From Opisthocomus hoazin (taxonomy: Eukaryota > Chordata > Aves > Opisthocomiformes > Opisthocomidae), in contig NC_134454.1 of the NCBI RefSeq assembly GCF_030867145.1, positions 67,686,308 through 67,750,307 on the forward strand: 64,000 nucleotides of DNA, written 5' to 3'. Numbering within the stretch: the stretch's first letter is position 1; every line of letters begins with the position of its first letter. The translations under genes and the position numbers were made by a program. Under the pieces are notes generated by a model. That model saw only the letters and a list, made by a program, of their open reading frames with translations, did not search any database and was not told where the DNA came from. Of the stretch, positions 51,301 through 58,330 are shown piece by piece.

Positions 51301-52324
51301 GTAATTCGACAGCTCAAAAGTTAGATTTTCTTTTATGTCTTTCCCCAAATCCCCTGACTTGCCTTCAACTTTCCAAACAAATAAAACAAAGGATCTACAG
51401 AACACAGAAGATGTCACTCCGCAACTCTGAATCATTCTTCCTATGAACTGAAGACAGATGTTTGTAGGAAAAGCAGTTTATCTGTGGTTTTAAGACTCTT
51501 ATACACATAGGAATCGGAGCATAACAACACTGTTAACTTCCAAGTGTCTTCTCTGAAAATGTTGGGTCTCCTTCTTTGACTATGTTTTCATCGCCTCGCA
51601 CCACATTAATGCACCTCTTTCATCAATGGTCACAGTACCTTTAGAAGCATTCACCTTTCCCATTTCAGGAAGCTCACTGCCAGCCCAGTCAGCTAATCTC
51701 CCTGGGAATCTCTCCACGGACAAGAAGGAAAGCCGTCCCAGTTGGGTATCAAACTTTGTGCAATGAAAAGCATAGGGGACCTTCTATGGAAACAGTCATA
51801 ACACATCCCCACCACAGTAAAGAGAAGGTGGCTACTGCCTTGGTATACACCAGGGTCCCTACCTCGTGAGGTAGTAAAGGCAACTCCTTAAAAAAGGGTC
51901 CTTTTGGCCTTCTACTATCTACATTTTACAACAGGCCCACAATAGGTTTAGGACTACAGCCTGCCCTTTCGTCCTGCTAGAAATTGGATTTCCTCCTTCT
52001 CCTGAATGCCTGGGAAATGAGCCTGCTTTGAGACACACTGATGACAATGCCTTCCACCACACGGCATAAGGACCACGATGACTCAAGGCCTCTCTCAGCC
52101 ACAGGTTATAGTTTAACAGTATTCTAGAAAGCCACACTCAAAATTACTCAAAGTTTACTTAACAGCACTTTTTCACTGTATCTTACCAACAGGACTGAAT
52201 AGAAACCTGGCTGTGTCTCCCACTGCTTCAGTTGTTCCTCAGCTGGCTTCAGCACTGCAGTATCTTGACTAGTAGCTTGGGTCAAGACTCGCAAAACAAT
52301 AGTGCTAGCACTGTTGAGATCCAT
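6227..52324 (-). CDS. IPO11: Importin 11, N-terminal 696 codons (21 coding exons)
   Basis: Importin 11 is a Ran-dependent import receptor of the importin-beta (karyopherin-beta) family. It carries cargo through the nuclear pore; known cargoes in mammals include the E2 enzyme UBE2E3 and ribosomal protein L12. Twenty-one exons on this strand join in frame to 2,089 coding bases and match human IPO11 closely throughout. Residues about 30-102 form the importin-beta N-terminal (Ran-binding) domain, containing WLAVLYFK; the rest is helical HEAT-repeat sequence. The ATG at 52,324 begins MDLNSAST as in human, inside exon 2; exon 1 is non-coding. The last exon seen ends in phase 1 at 6,227, so the C-terminal third lies outside the window. 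All introns are GT-AG except intron 13 (GC-AG) and intron 17 (AT-AC, U12-type). The gene shares a CpG-island promoter with DIMT1. Identification is secure; exon numbers assume one non-coding first exon. Confidence 0.97.
6304..7863. other. IPO11 intron 21
   Basis: This is 1.56 kb of AT-rich intron. It has short T- and GTTT-rich runs near 6,705-6,725 and no repeat family or gene that I recognise. The open frames at 6,522-6,816 and 7,200-7,740 lack similarity to known proteins and look random. Confidence 0.8.
7864..7979 (-). CDS. IPO11: IPO11 exon 21 (residues 633-671)
   Basis: The acceptor is TTTTGTAG and the donor GTAAGA. The exon reads [20 protein letters not shown] then [18 protein letters not shown] plus two bases of tryptophan. 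It is separated from exon 20 by a 7.1-kb intron enlarged by three mobile elements. Confidence 0.97.
8118..10480 (-). mobile_element. CR1 LINE, 2.4 kb, broken
   Basis: The 3' end (TAGAATCACAGAATGG in reverse complement) is at 8,118. Reading leftward on the minus strand from about 10,480, the copy shows the end of the endonuclease domain (HPHICWQD), then reverse transcriptase in several frames. The RT box reads FADN instead of FADD, and [15 protein letters not shown] precedes it. Frameshifts split it into frames at 9,438-9,887, 8,901-9,353 and 8,390-8,916. It is a dead, 5'-truncated copy in the same sense as IPO11. Confidence 0.92.
11467..11494. repeat. 11-bp inverted repeat
   Basis: CTACTACATCT and AGATGTAGTAG form a perfect 11-bp stem around a six-base loop (TTTTTG). 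It lies just beyond the start codon of the unexplained 89-codon frame, about 215 bp before a solo LTR. Function is unknown. Confidence 0.6.
11710..12116 (+). mobile_element. Solo LTR 2, avian endogenous retrovirus family
   Basis: The element begins TGTCCTGGGTTCAGCCAGG, shares the block order of the LTR at 2,792, and contains GTTAAACTGCCCTTATC and a GGGGGGAGGGGTGG tail. It is more GC-rich than the other copies. The right edge near 12,116 is approximate and no clear target duplication is visible. It is antisense to IPO11. Confidence 0.85.
12303..13613 (+). mobile_element. CR1 LINE, 1.3 kb, plus strand
   Basis: The element is 5'-truncated within reverse transcriptase and ends in ATGATTCTATGATTCTA, the CR1 3' terminal repeat. 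A frame at 12,656-12,973 keeps [12 protein letters not shown], the catalytic FADD box, but frameshifts separate it from flanking frames (12,437-12,625 and 13,147-13,533). A 12-base C run lies just before the left edge. It is antisense to IPO11. Confidence 0.92.
15012..15039. repeat. CATA/CA microsatellite
   Basis: Three CATA units run into a CA repeat about 70 bp outside the exon 20 donor. It is likely length-variable. Confidence 0.85.
15112..15225 (-). CDS. IPO11: IPO11 exon 20 (residues 595-632)
   Basis: The acceptor is AACTTCAG and the donor GTAAGG, with phase 0 at both ends. The exon reads [20 protein letters not shown] then [18 protein letters not shown]. Its 38 residues match my recollection of the human protein exactly. 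Confidence 0.98.
15226..16534. other. IPO11 intron 19
   Basis: This 1.3-kb AT-rich intron has no recognisable repeat or gene. The short minus-strand frame at 15,975-16,160 has no similarity I can recognise. Confidence 0.8.
16535..16651 (-). CDS. IPO11: IPO11 exon 19 (residues 556-594)
   Basis: The acceptor is CTTTTAG and the donor GTATTT, with phase 0 at both ends. The exon reads [20 protein letters not shown] then [19 protein letters not shown]. Confidence 0.97.
16652..17676. other. IPO11 intron 18
   Basis: This 1.0-kb AT-rich intron has a short TACA/CA run near 17,520-17,536. I see nothing else. Confidence 0.8.
17677..17717 (-). CDS. IPO11: IPO11 exon 18 (residues 542-555), 3' partner of the U12 intron
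   Basis: This 41-bp exon begins CTGTAGATGAC directly after an intron ending in AC. Joined to exon 17 it restores [16 protein letters not shown] as in human. The donor is GTAAGA, phase 0. Confidence 0.94.
17718..17899 (-). other. IPO11: IPO11 intron 17, U12-type AT-AC intron
   Basis: On the minus strand the 182-bp intron begins ATATCCTTTT, the complete U12 AT-AC donor consensus, and ends TTTAC. A TTCCTTAAT branch-site match lies at about 17,728-17,736, with its branch adenosine 11-12 bases from the acceptor, within the usual U12 range. Removing exactly this segment restores the conserved KLTVDDFEF reading. This is the shortest IPO11 intron in the window. Confidence 0.93.
17900..17933 (-). CDS. 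IPO11: IPO11 exon 17 (residues 531-542), 5' partner of the U12 intron
   Basis: This 34-bp exon has acceptor TTTCAG and reads [11 protein letters not shown] plus one base of a threonine codon. It is followed directly by ATATCCTTTT, the U12-type AT-AC donor consensus, and no usable GT donor keeps the frame. Confidence 0.94.
17934..18987. other. IPO11 intron 16
   Basis: This 1.05-kb AT-rich intron contains a random-looking 72-codon frame at 17,982-18,200. No repeat family is recognised. Confidence 0.8.
18988..19114 (-). CDS. IPO11: IPO11 exon 16 (residues 488-530)
   Basis: The acceptor is TTAAAG and the donor GTAAGT. The exon reads [20 protein letters not shown] then [20 protein letters not shown] and LV, ending in phase 0. 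The [11 protein letters not shown] motif is a conserved HEAT-repeat segment of this family. Confidence 0.97.
19115..23071. other. IPO11 intron 15
   Basis: This 4.0-kb AT-rich intron has one notable feature, a G/T-only low-complexity tract at about 20,457-20,592. No LINE or LTR similarity is evident. Frames at 19,245-19,508 and 21,725-22,057 are unsupported. Confidence 0.8.
20457..20592 (+). repeat. G/T-rich low-complexity tract
   Basis: About 135 bp are almost entirely G and T on this strand. The first part has at least seven G3-G4 runs spaced by four to nine bases, and the second is GTTT-rich. This allows G-quadruplex formation on the strand that templates IPO11 RNA. The IPO11 transcript itself would carry the A/C complement. 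Confidence 0.75.
23072..23177 (-). CDS. IPO11: IPO11 exon 15 (residues 453-488)
   Basis: The acceptor is TTCCACAG and the donor GTAAAC. The exon reads [20 protein letters not shown] then [14 protein letters not shown] plus two bases. It matches human except for small substitutions near the end. Confidence 0.96.
23178..23784. other. IPO11 intron 14
   Basis: This is 0.6 kb of AT-rich intron with nothing recognised. Confidence 0.8.
23785..23832 (-). CDS. IPO11: IPO11 exon 14 (residues 437-453)
   Basis: This 48-bp exon has acceptor TTGTAG and donor GTAAAT. It completes a glycine codon and reads [15 protein letters not shown] plus one base, matching human GPTNVEDMNALLIKDA. Confidence 0.95.
23833..25239 (-). 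other. IPO11: IPO11 intron 13, GC-AG intron
   Basis: The intron starts GCAAGT after an exon ending CAAG and ends TTGTAG. GC donors are a rare class spliced by the major spliceosome, usually with strong pairing to U1 elsewhere, as here. The 1.4 kb is otherwise AT-rich with no further gene or recognisable repeat. Confidence 0.9.
25240..25330 (-). CDS. IPO11: IPO11 exon 13 (residues 407-437), GC donor
   Basis: The acceptor is TTTTTCAG. The exon reads [20 protein letters not shown] then [10 protein letters not shown] plus one base. The donor is AAG followed by GCAAGT, a GC-type 5' splice site that otherwise matches the consensus. Conservation of the QG-TNVED junction with exon 14 fixes this boundary. 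Confidence 0.95.
25331..26152. other. IPO11 intron 12
   Basis: This 0.8-kb intron holds overlapping unsupported frames on both strands at 25,346-25,704. No repeat is recognised. Confidence 0.8.
26153..26196 (-). CDS. IPO11: IPO11 exon 12 (residues 392-406)
   Basis: This 44-bp exon has acceptor AATAATAG and donor GTAAGT. It reads [14 protein letters not shown] after completing an alanine codon (threonine in human) and ends in phase 0. The intron to exon 11 is only 264 bp. Confidence 0.95.
26461..26613 (-). CDS. IPO11: IPO11 exon 11 (residues 341-392)
   Basis: The acceptor is TATTTCAG and the donor GTAAGA. The exon reads [20 protein letters not shown] and continues to [15 protein letters not shown] plus one base. 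Conservation with human is high. Confidence 0.97.
27570..28656 (-). mobile_element. CR1 LINE with 325-codon open RT/C-terminal frame
   Basis: The 3' end (AGAATCACAGAATGTTCGGG in reverse complement) is at 27,570. One uninterrupted frame at 27,647-28,624 encodes the second half of the CR1 reverse transcriptase and the conserved C-terminus. It has [20 protein letters not shown], then [12 protein letters not shown] with both catalytic aspartates, [19 protein letters not shown], and [20 protein letters not shown]. The copy is 5'-truncated and has no endonuclease, so it cannot move on its own, but the intact frame suggests a younger insertion than the other copies. It has the same sense as IPO11. 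Confidence 0.94.
28766..28796. repeat. 16-bp tandem duplication
   Basis: ATTAGTTAATTACAG occurs twice with period 16. Confidence 0.8.
29123..29315 (-). CDS. IPO11: IPO11 exon 10 (residues 277-341)
   Basis: The acceptor is TTTTTAG and the donor GTACTG. The exon reads [20 protein letters not shown] and ends [10 protein letters not shown] plus one base. The segment [18 protein letters not shown] is almost identical to human. Confidence 0.97.
29549..30213 (+). mobile_element. Solo LTR 3, longer family variant
   Basis: The element begins TGTTCTGGTTTTAGCTGGG and shares the family blocks GTTAATTTTG, GGCATGCTCAGTGTAGG, TTAAACTGTCTTTATC and a GGGGAAGGGGAGGGG tail, ending GTTAAACTACA. At about 665 bp it is 270 bp longer than copies 1, 2 and 4. 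It has extra sequence after the first 35 bases and in the middle, so it is a long subtype or carries a nested insertion. It is antisense to IPO11. Confidence 0.82.
31012..31397 (+). mobile_element. Solo LTR 4, diverged at its start
   Basis: The block order matches the LTR at 2,792: AAGTTAATG, GATGTCAGGCTCAGTATATG, ATTAAACTGTCTTTATACC and GAGTGAGCAAACAG, ending CTAAACCGCAATAG. The first bases (TACCCTGATTTCAGC) have lost the TG start, so it is probably older than copy 1. ATTAAA is a possible polyadenylation signal. It is antisense to IPO11. Confidence 0.82.
31759..31829 (-). CDS. IPO11: IPO11 exon 9 (residues 253-276)
   Basis: This 71-bp exon has acceptor CCAG and donor GTAAGT. It finishes the serine codon and reads [20 protein letters not shown] then TKV, ending in phase 0. 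The bases before the acceptor are less pyrimidine-rich than at neighbouring exons. Confidence 0.93.
31830..33525. other. IPO11 intron 8
   Basis: This 1.7-kb AT-rich intron contains a 14-bp tandem duplication at 33,346-33,378 and an unsupported 114-codon frame at 32,901-33,245. No LINE or LTR is seen. Confidence 0.8.
33346..33378. repeat. 14-bp tandem duplication
   Basis: TTTTTACTGAAGTC is repeated with period 14, with the start of a third unit. Confidence 0.8.
33526..33574 (-). CDS. IPO11: IPO11 exon 8 (residues 237-253)
   Basis: This 49-bp exon has acceptor TTTTCAG and donor GTAAGT. It reads [16 protein letters not shown] plus one base, colinear with the human protein. Confidence 0.95.
33575..34412. 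other. IPO11 intron 7
   Basis: This 0.84-kb intron has a short C8 run near 33,991. Overlapping frames at 33,850-34,256 are unsupported. Confidence 0.8.
34413..34471 (-). CDS. IPO11: IPO11 exon 7 (residues 217-236)
   Basis: This 59-bp exon has acceptor TTCCTAG and donor GTAAGT. It completes the valine codon begun in exon 6 and reads [19 protein letters not shown], ending in phase 0. Confidence 0.95.
34472..35407. other. IPO11 intron 6
   Basis: This is 0.94 kb of AT-rich intron with nothing recognised. Confidence 0.8.
35408..35540 (-). CDS. IPO11: IPO11 exon 6 (residues 173-217)
   Basis: The acceptor is TTTGCAG and the donor GTAATA. The exon reads [20 protein letters not shown] and ends LERTLLSLK plus one base. 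The stretch [13 protein letters not shown] differs most from human (QQVSSGNEAAILS), which fits a loop between HEAT helices. Confidence 0.96.
35541..39948. other. IPO11 intron 5
   Basis: This 4.4-kb AT-rich intron contains one short CR1 3' fragment (36,652-37,029). No other repeat family or gene is recognised. Confidence 0.82.
36652..37029 (+). mobile_element. CR1 LINE 3' fragment
   Basis: The fragment begins in CTTAGCCTGGAGAAGAG and ends with AACCCAAACCATTCAATGAT then TCTATAAATAAA, the CR1 3' end. A 95-codon frame at 36,706-36,993 retains [18 protein letters not shown] of the CR1 C-terminus. It is antisense to IPO11. Confidence 0.92.
39949..40152 (-). CDS. IPO11: IPO11 exon 5 (residues 105-172)
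   Basis: At 204 bp this is the largest coding exon in the window, with acceptor TTTGCAG and donor GTAAGT, phase 0 at both ends. It reads [20 protein letters not shown] and continues through [12 protein letters not shown] to ADRKLFFD. The [11 protein letters not shown] segment is strongly conserved in importin-beta family members. Confidence 0.98.
40153..43148. other. IPO11 intron 4
   Basis: This 3.0-kb intron contains a probable minus-strand LTR at about 40,745-41,215. The remainder is AT-rich, with unsupported frames such as 42,617-42,904. Confidence 0.8.
40745..41215 (-). mobile_element. Probable LTR, IPO11 sense (approximate ends)
   Basis: Read on the minus strand, a U3-like region leads to a TATA box (GGTATAAAAAGGG, about 40,917-40,928). 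About 50 bases later comes AATAAA (40,869-40,874), followed by U5-like sequence. This spacing is typical of a retroviral LTR. Sequence further downstream (about 40,590-40,745, GGTGCCAGCAACC) is GC-rich and might be leader. No retroviral genes adjoin it, so it is likely solo. The ends and family are uncertain. Confidence 0.6.
43149..43221 (-). CDS. IPO11: IPO11 exon 4 (residues 80-104)
   Basis: The acceptor is CTGACAG and the donor GTTAGT. The exon completes the histidine codon and reads [20 protein letters not shown] then PVNQ, ending in phase 0. It finishes the N-terminal Ran-interacting domain. Confidence 0.96.
43839..43875. repeat. 15-bp tandem duplication
   Basis: CCTTTGAAAGTTATA occurs twice in tandem with the start of a third unit. 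Confidence 0.85.
46138..46191. repeat. 33-bp period duplication
   Basis: GAAAGTTCATAGGCCCATCT recurs 33 bases later with one change (CAC for CAT). Confidence 0.8.
47255..47474. repeat. Diverged tandem duplication, period about 131 bp
   Basis: TGGAAATTTACTATGTATTT then ACCCCATGTAATCTTTA at 47,255 recurs at 47,386 as TGGAAATTTAATATAGATTT then ACCCCATTAAATCTTTA. Later shared pieces include AAATTTGCAA followed by AGGAAAAG or AGAAAAAT. The second copy is shorter. Confidence 0.8.
48776..48876 (-). CDS. IPO11: IPO11 exon 3 (residues 47-80)
   Basis: The acceptor is AAACAG and the donor GTGAGT. The exon encodes [20 protein letters not shown] and on to WRQVAP, then two bases of a histidine codon. It lies in the importin-beta N-terminal domain, where W-LAVLYFK is a family hallmark. 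Confidence 0.97.
48877..52186. other. IPO11 intron 2
   Basis: This 3.3-kb AT-rich intron has short TATC/TATG-type runs near 49,425-49,490. I recognise no LINE, LTR or gene. Frames at 50,027-50,281 and 51,919-52,137 are unsupported. Confidence 0.8.
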
Positions 52325-52330
52325 GAAAAT
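52187..52330 (-). CDS. IPO11: IPO11 exon 2 (start codon, residues 1-46)
   Basis: The acceptor TTCTTAG precedes base 52,330. Six bases of leader follow, then ATG at 52,324. The exon reads [14 protein letters not shown] and ends QPGFYSVLL before the donor GTAAGA, in phase 0. No other ATG competes, because the human protein starts at the same residue. Confidence 0.96.
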
Positions 52331-54791
52331 CTAAGAACATTTAAAAAGGAAGAAAAACACTTATGAAAAAGAAGACTGCAAAACAGACAAGTATTTTCCA
52401 TTCATATTATAAGCACCCCACGCTAATTTTTCATTAGACTACACTGTGTAAGAAAGCATTACACCCACTCACAGGCAGTGTCAAGGTACAGTGATTAAAC
52501 TATTTTGCTTTCAGAAACCTCTCAGCAGAAAAAGCAAGCATTGAGTCTCGTATTACAAGCACATTTACTAGATTTGAGGAATTACAGGAAACATTTTTAT
52601 TTTAAAACAGTTACCTCTCCTGTGAAGCACAGCAAACTAAAAGCAAAACCACAACTAGCGAGGACTTCAGCTGTAGGCAGAGTAAATCATGGGGTTGTCT
52701 GAAAGAGGCAAAAATGCAGAGTATTAACATTCCAGTATTTTCTGAACATTTTTCCCCAAAAGAAAAAATTACACATTTCAGATGGTTAAATTCTACAATT
52801 CAAGTTAATCTAGACATGTTATATCTATTAAAAGAGGATGAGTTACAGTTTCACAGTCAGGGTCCTAAATGAAACTGAATTGTCCTCGATACATTTGTAT
52901 TCATTATCTATTTACTCTACAAAATGCCAATCAGCTGAACTAAGAATGCCAACTGCCTAATTTCCAACATAAATACATTTGTGTATAGACAAAACATTCC
53001 TCTCCAGAAGACACAGAGATTTTATTTCTAATGACCAAAGAAAGAGCATTACACAAATTGATGAGAAAAATATATAAAAGCAGCTATGAAGTCTGACAAC
53101 TAAAACTGGATTTTCTGTCTATAAAAATTTCTATTTACAACCTATGTAAACTTCTCATAATACAGATACATGTCAAACATTTATATACTCAAGGTTTCTA
53201 AATAAACAGCCAAGCACACTTTCTCTTCAATAGACATGCTTGAGGATTTGCTTTTATTTAACGCTTAAAAAAAAGATTATTTTTCCAACCTAGAGAAAAA
53301 AAAAGAGGAGTAAAATTACTACGGCAATGGTAAGAAAGCTAGAGAAATGAAATCTTATTCTGGCATAGGTTTAAAATTTTGATTTTTTGAGAAAACAACC
53401 GCCTTAACAACAAAACTATAGTTTTATAGTCCTATAGCCCAGCACAAAGAATTGATGTCAAGACAAGACCTTGATGTTACACTAGAAGTCCTGCTAGCTT
53501 CACCTTTCATCAAAAATCATCATGAAATTATAAATTTTTACATAATGTTGTTGACAGGACAGGCAGTAAAAAGAGGTCTTCAGGTGCAATATCTTTAACT
53601 TCCTTCTTTTTTGCAGATATTTTGACATCTGGAGTACCCTATGCTGCCTTCATCATTGCACTGTCAAGACTGGACAGAAAGCAAATGTAACAACAACACT
53701 GGAAAACACGGGGTTAACTTCCAAGGATCGCAATGGGAAATATGTATTCACAGCACGAAGAACTTGAGTAAAATAAGCACATGCAAGAAAGGCAGCAATA
53801 ACAAGACATATTCAGACTTTTCTGGTATAAACGATGTAGTACCGAACTAGTTGGTATAGCTAACAGAATTTCAGAGCACCTAAAAATGGTACTGAAGGAA
53901 ACGGAGAGAGGAAAAGCAGGGTATGAGAAAGAATGCAACAGAAGCAGGTATAGAGTTCGCACTAAGGACGAAATCATAGCTCAGTTCCTGCAAGATCAAA
54001 ATTACACTTAATGTTATGAAATTGTTTCATTTATTTCTATTCAAAAGTCAAATTACTTACTTTCAAAAGAATTATAGTCTTATCTTGCACTATCAAACAA
54101 GACCAGATAAAGTATAATTCTGAAGTCCCTACTCAATTGAAAAAATAGCAGACCATCAGTTCGATTATCAGATGAAAACCAAAAAGAGAGAACTTCTGAA
54201 AGTCAGTGAGCTGGCAGAGCACTGTGTGTAAACAAAATGGTAAATAACTTCTTCAACTTCAGAGAAGTTGATTTTAGGCCTTATGCTGAGCAGTGCTCTC
54301 CAAACAACGAGTTGCCACAGGAAAACTGCATGTATGTATAACGAGTGCATCTGCAGCACATACCCAGGTATTTGCTGGAGATTCGTTGCAAGGGCATGTT
54401 CGTTTGGGAGGTAAAAAACAGATTATGGAGCATTCATGTAACAATCAATTTTGCACTACAAAATGAAGATCATGTCAGCTAAATCAAAATATTTCTCATC
54501 TACATTCAAATCTGACGCAGAAAATGAGGTTTCCCCCCAAGGGAACGGTGCTTCTACTAAAAGCTTTTGTACTTCACCTAGAACCATTCTCATCTCTGAA
54601 GAGTTACTTATTGAAGTTAGGACAGTACAAACACAGAAACCATGAGGCTTTTTTTTCATTTTCTAATTTCAAAATAATTAGCTGGCAGATCTAAAGACAA
54701 CAACAAAAAAAACCCAAAGAGTAATGGTCACAAAGAGTCTTTTTCGTTAATGCTTCTCATTCTTAAGAAGGTTTGTATTTTCATTTAAAAA

Positions 54792-54815
54792 TTGGAGCAG
54801 CCATTGCTGCTCCAA
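54792..54815. repeat. 10-bp stem hairpin
   Basis: TTGGAGCAGC and GCTGCTCCAA form a perfect 10-bp stem with a CATT loop. Runs of A or T flank it on both sides. Confidence 0.7.
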
Positions 54816-56104
54816 AAAAACAATCAACCTTAGCAGGTCAGAACAGAAATTCATTTAACCCGTTGTTATCTCTCTGTCTTTGACAGGTCAGGACAATCTT
54901 CTAGAGGTATTTCTGAATAATGGTCTCCCATCCTCCAGAAAACTGTGATTCACGGATTTTCTAGTAAGAGGCAGGGAATTTAAATTTAATAGCCCTCAAG
55001 AGATCTAGTCTTCCATGAATCTGCACACTTGCTTTCTGACCCCATGCAAACAACAGTCCTCACACAACACTGGATGAGGCTGTCACAAGCAAAATAACAA
55101 AACAGAAGCAAAAATAATAATCTCCTTGAAGACTGTGCAACTTTTAGATAAAGTTCATAAAGAACGTAAAATATTTAATGAAGCAGTATATTCTGTATGA
55201 TTCAGATCGCAAAAAAAATAACTTGAAAAACATTTGATACATGTATAGCAAATACAAACACGAAGATGCACAAATAGCAATAATGCTTCATTATGGCACG
55301 GATTTTTCAAAGTCCGCTGCAAACTTATCATAAGAACCCATAAAGAACAAAACAAGAAGCTGTCCACTGCTTTTACATTAAAAAAAATCCCTCTAAACAG
55401 TTTCTGCTCTCTTCTGATGTCACTAGAGTCTTATTTTTACTATTCTTTTCTTCTTTTATAAATATAAAAACAAAAAAATCTGTTTAAAATCAATCCTTAC
55501 TGCACCAAACTGGAATCTGCAGTTTAAGCTAGCTACACATAAGTTAAGCTGACGCAAAGAGGTATGATCACCAAAATAAATAGTATCACCCTCTGCTTGT
55601 CCCTGCACCCTTTAAATACCTGAAGCTGGAGGGAGTGCAGAAAACGTAGAGTTTCTTGTTTGGATCAAGCTCCCCAATCCCTTCCACACCACACTGCTAG
55701 ACAGGTAAATGTGCTAGGCATAAAAAAGCAGGCAGAATAGACACAAGCAGCTTCCTCACTGTGCAACAGATGCATTGCTTCTTCAGCAGCAGTACTGGCT
55801 TATGCCTGCTTAAATTGTTCTCCAAACAGCAATTTTAATGAACAGTACAACAACTACTGGGAGATCCATGACTTCGTATTAGGATGCTTACCAGTACTGT
55901 CCGAGTAGACGAGTAGCCACCTTCAGAGATCTCCCTTCCCTGTGCTGTGGTATTAGCAGTCCCCTTTTTCTCACAAAAAATCAATCTTAATATTACAGAG
56001 AAAAAAGCAATTATTTTCTTAAATCTTAAAAAAATTACAATCAATTATCAGATTCATATACAAAAAAGCAAAACAGTAGCATACTGATGCTGTGAAAAGC
56101 TGGA

Positions 56105-56545
56105 GTTGAAGACCTAATAGTCAGAGGGCTGTTAAGCAGGTATTCTTTATTGCGGTGCCAGGTACACGAGGGATCTCTCCTCCAAACGTGCGCGCCAAAC
56201 ACCCTGTCCTTTCAGGTTAAATACAATCACAGTATACATATTCATTATATTTCTGAGAAATGCTCAGCATATTTATAATTCTTCCAAGAACTAATTAGCA
56301 TATGTTAATGTCTTTCACACATGTCTGTTAGCATCCTCGGGTGGTATTTGGGGGTCTCAAGATGAAGGCTTACACTCCTCATCACAGTGTCTGCTGGTTG
56401 ACCTTTGTTTCTGCGCAGACTCAGTTCTAAGGTTATGTATACCGTGTCCTTCCAGGTTGTTTTGGTTTGGTCTCGTTGCCCTCTTGGTGCCTGTTTATCT
56501 CTGTAGCTTGGTCCATCTGCCCTCCCAAGGCTGAGCTGTCAGGGG
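56105..56545 (-). mobile_element. Probable LTR, IPO11 sense (approximate ends)
   Basis: On the minus strand the segment could open TGACAGCTCAGCC (about 56,540). It has a TATTTAA box (56,217-56,223) and AATAAA (56,146-56,151) about 67 bases further on, then a short U5-like tail containing CAGCCCTCTGACTATTAGG. This layout resembles avian retroviral LTRs. No target duplication or retroviral coding sequence is visible. Confidence 0.65.
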
Positions 56546-58114
56546 TAGAATTATTTAGGAGCGTCTCTATGTTAGAGCTTTCCTGTCTTCTCAAAACAGC
56601 AAGGATCTACTTTAATTTCATTAAAATAACTCTGGTAAGTGGAAATTTTAAATTTACGGGTATCAATACCTTCAAGATGGCTTCAGCACTCCTGTCAGCT
56701 AGCAAACATTCAAGTAAAACTAATTCCTAAAAGCAAAACCACCAGTTCCTGGGATCTAATTCTGTATATCAATCTTCTTTTCTTTCTCTGTCTTACCAGT
56801 ATGTGAAGCAATCTTAGAGCAAACCTACATATTATGACAGAGCCAACTTAACAACTGCCCCCAAAAGGCCCAAGGGGGGTGAGGGGGAACAAAAAAACGC
56901 GCCAAAAGCCAAGCCATCTGAGCACACCGTTCCACAGTCACCAGAAGTGGCTAGGGGAAGAAGGAAGAACGTAGGACTTCCAGCAGTGTCAGGCTCTGGT
57001 CCCAGCAGGCAATTCCAGCTCTGACAAAGTCTCTCCTCACATCCCCTTCTCACCAACGGGATTTCTGTTGGGAATTTATCCTCTGCGTGCACTCTGTAAC
57101 GATGACTGACTTAAAGAGGGCATCAGCTCATACCTCATGTTAATGGGATCCTCCCAAAGCACAATTTTAATTATTGTTGTGTACAGATGCCATTGTGAAA
57201 TCAGCTCCTGCCGATAGAACGCTGATGAACTTCAGGAGTTTAAAACCAGATCTCTCCAATCTTACTTTGTTGTGACCCTTCACTATCCCCCTTTTTTTAC
57301 ACCTAACTGATGTGTCAGGGCCTCTTCAGATCATAATTTACACAGAGGACACACAGATGCTCTTAGATCCCATGGAACGGCAAAGGCCCATAAATATTTG
57401 CTCTAATATTGTGGGACAGAGAAAATTCTCAGCTCTTACAAGTCAGGCTTTGCTGCTGCAGAGCAGAGGCAGGTGGGTTACACCATAGACTGGTTATTAT
57501 TTCCTTCCCTTTCTAGGGAAGCACCTGCATACACAGTCTACTTCAGAGAATATTCCAAGTCTATTTAATGTTCTGCCACGCTAGTTTAATGTTTTTCCTG
57601 AGTAGTCAACCCTTTCGATATGGACAAAAGGGTAAGCAGGTACTCTTTCCATAACACTGAAACACATCCAAATTTTAAAATCACATGTCAGTTACGAAAG
57701 CAAACCAAGGACTTTTATACGTCTTCAAGGGAACAAAATGAATGATTTCATCAGTAAACGCCTCCACATTTCACTTTTCCTGGACTTAAAAGAATGTAGT
57801 ATAACAACTCGCTCATATCCAAGCAATTAACTCTGAACTTCTTTGGTTATCTTTTGTTCAGAATTCTATAAATTGTTTTCCACTGCAACGAGGTGCAAGA
57901 ATGGATTCAGTTAGGATTCTACGAAACCAGGAGCCAAAGCGGTAAATACATCTTCCAAAACACAGCGTGTTCTCACTCATAATAATGCAAATTCATACTG
58001 GGCTACTTAAGAGGAATGTGGCGAGCGGCTCTAGGGATATCATTATCCTCCTTTACACCACAGTATCTGAGACTGCTTCTACAACACTGTCTTCAGTTTT
58101 GCCATCACAGCTCT

Positions 58115-58330
58115 CCCTTTCCCCACTTTGAGAAAGAAGTGCAGAAACTGGAGAGAGGCCAGAGCGACCAAGATGGCCTGGGGTCTAACGCCAATTACCT
58201 GTGAGGAGAGGTTAAGGACTTGTTTAGTAAAGTGGAAGCTAAGGGAAGAGTTCGTAGACGCTTTCAGTTGACCTCCTGAAGGGCGCTTACAAAGCGCACA
58301 GAGCCAAACGCTTCTTGTCAGCAGACTACG
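58115..58330 (+). mobile_element. Degenerate CR1 remnant
   Basis: Successive short matches to the CR1 C-terminal region are visible: AAACTGGAGAGAGGCCAGAG, then CTGTGAGGAGAGGTTAAGGA, and CTGAAGGGCGCTTACAAAG. They occur in CR1 plus-strand order with gaps. It is much more diverged than the other copies. Confidence 0.55.
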
